Source: Bacteroidales bacterium (GTDB lineage: Bacteria; Bacteroidota; Bacteroidia; Bacteroidales; Muribaculaceae). Taken from it: DNA of 5,370 nucleotides. The DNA lies in the NCBI GenBank assembly GCA_004553095.1, contig SFMJ01000122.1:1-5370 (forward strand). Reading direction: 5' to 3'. Both the position numbers and the translations under genes were made by a program. Below, one piece after another: positions 5,331 to 5,370 of the stretch. Every line of letters starts with the position of its first letter. The first letter of the stretch is position 1. Under the pieces are notes generated by a model. It was not told the origin of the DNA and made no database searches. It saw nothing but the letters and a program-made list of their open reading frames with translations.

Positions 5331-5370
5331 GCTGATGAGGCTACAATCTCAGCTGAAGGCACTTACAACA
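4719..5370 (+). pseudogene. Continuation of the secreted repeat protein in the shifted frame, partial
   Basis: From 4719 the frame reads DPDPDPTVETPENVYLTG and is open for 217 codons to the window end, so the gene is cut off on the right. It contains domain A2 (VYLTGNF from 4758, then FTFITAKGVNWD, ending about 5110), a PDPDPDPDPQP linker (5124-5156, encoded by a 12-base unit repeated twice) and domain B2 (YALHG at 5166, EWTG, VVAGEFGI, GWISA). Repeats and linker continue the pattern of 4003-4716, showing one original gene. Restoring one base near the C run at 4714-4717 would give TTPPDPDPDP and fuse the halves. An in-frame ATG at 4812-4814 overlaps the upstream stop (4816-4818), so an automatic caller may report a separate gene there; that start falls in the middle of domain A2 and has no signal peptide. 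Confidence 0.8.

Overview
The window looks chromosomal and comes from a member of the Bacteroidota, probably Bacteroidales; a gut Muribaculaceae- or Bacteroides-like organism is a reasonable guess but is not proven here. The evidence is a textbook Bacteroidota promoter (TTTG, 19 bases, TAAATTTG), AT-rich leaders without clear Shine-Dalgarno sequences, and a secreted repeat protein resembling SusE/SusF starch-binding domains.

Positions 138-3532 hold five minus-strand housekeeping genes, all pointing left. In transcription order they are a monofunctional aspartate kinase (2165-3532), the ribosome-assembly GTPase EngB/YsxC (1464-2078), a small GtrA-family membrane protein (1043-1459), ribose-5-phosphate isomerase B (516-947) and dihydroneopterin aldolase FolB (138-491). 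Gaps are 86, 4, 95 and 24 bases, so co-transcription is plausible, although the genes share no pathway: lysine/threonine/methionine precursor supply, ribosome assembly, cell-surface polysaccharide or lipid-linked sugar transfer, pentose phosphate metabolism and folate synthesis. Several gaps contain degenerate CTAATNN heptamer repeats. A separate 22-base tandem repeat starts at the folB stop codon.

Positions 3533-4002 are a divergent intergenic region. The aspartate kinase side has a candidate -7 box and a 12-base tandem repeat. The right-hand side has a strong promoter, an 11-base tandem duplication at the predicted transcription start, and a leader of about 200 bases with a well-formed bulged hairpin and possible alternative pairings.

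Positions 4003-5370 encode a secreted protein with alternating domains (A1-B1-linker-A2-B2) joined by Asp-Pro linkers. Its reading frame is broken at the first linker by a net one-base loss at or near a run of four C (4714-4717). The continuation is open to the end of the window. This is a pseudogene, a slippage (phase) variant or a sequence error. It is the main oddity of the window, together with the structured leader and the heptamer repeats. No RNA genes, insertion sequences or CRISPR arrays were seen.
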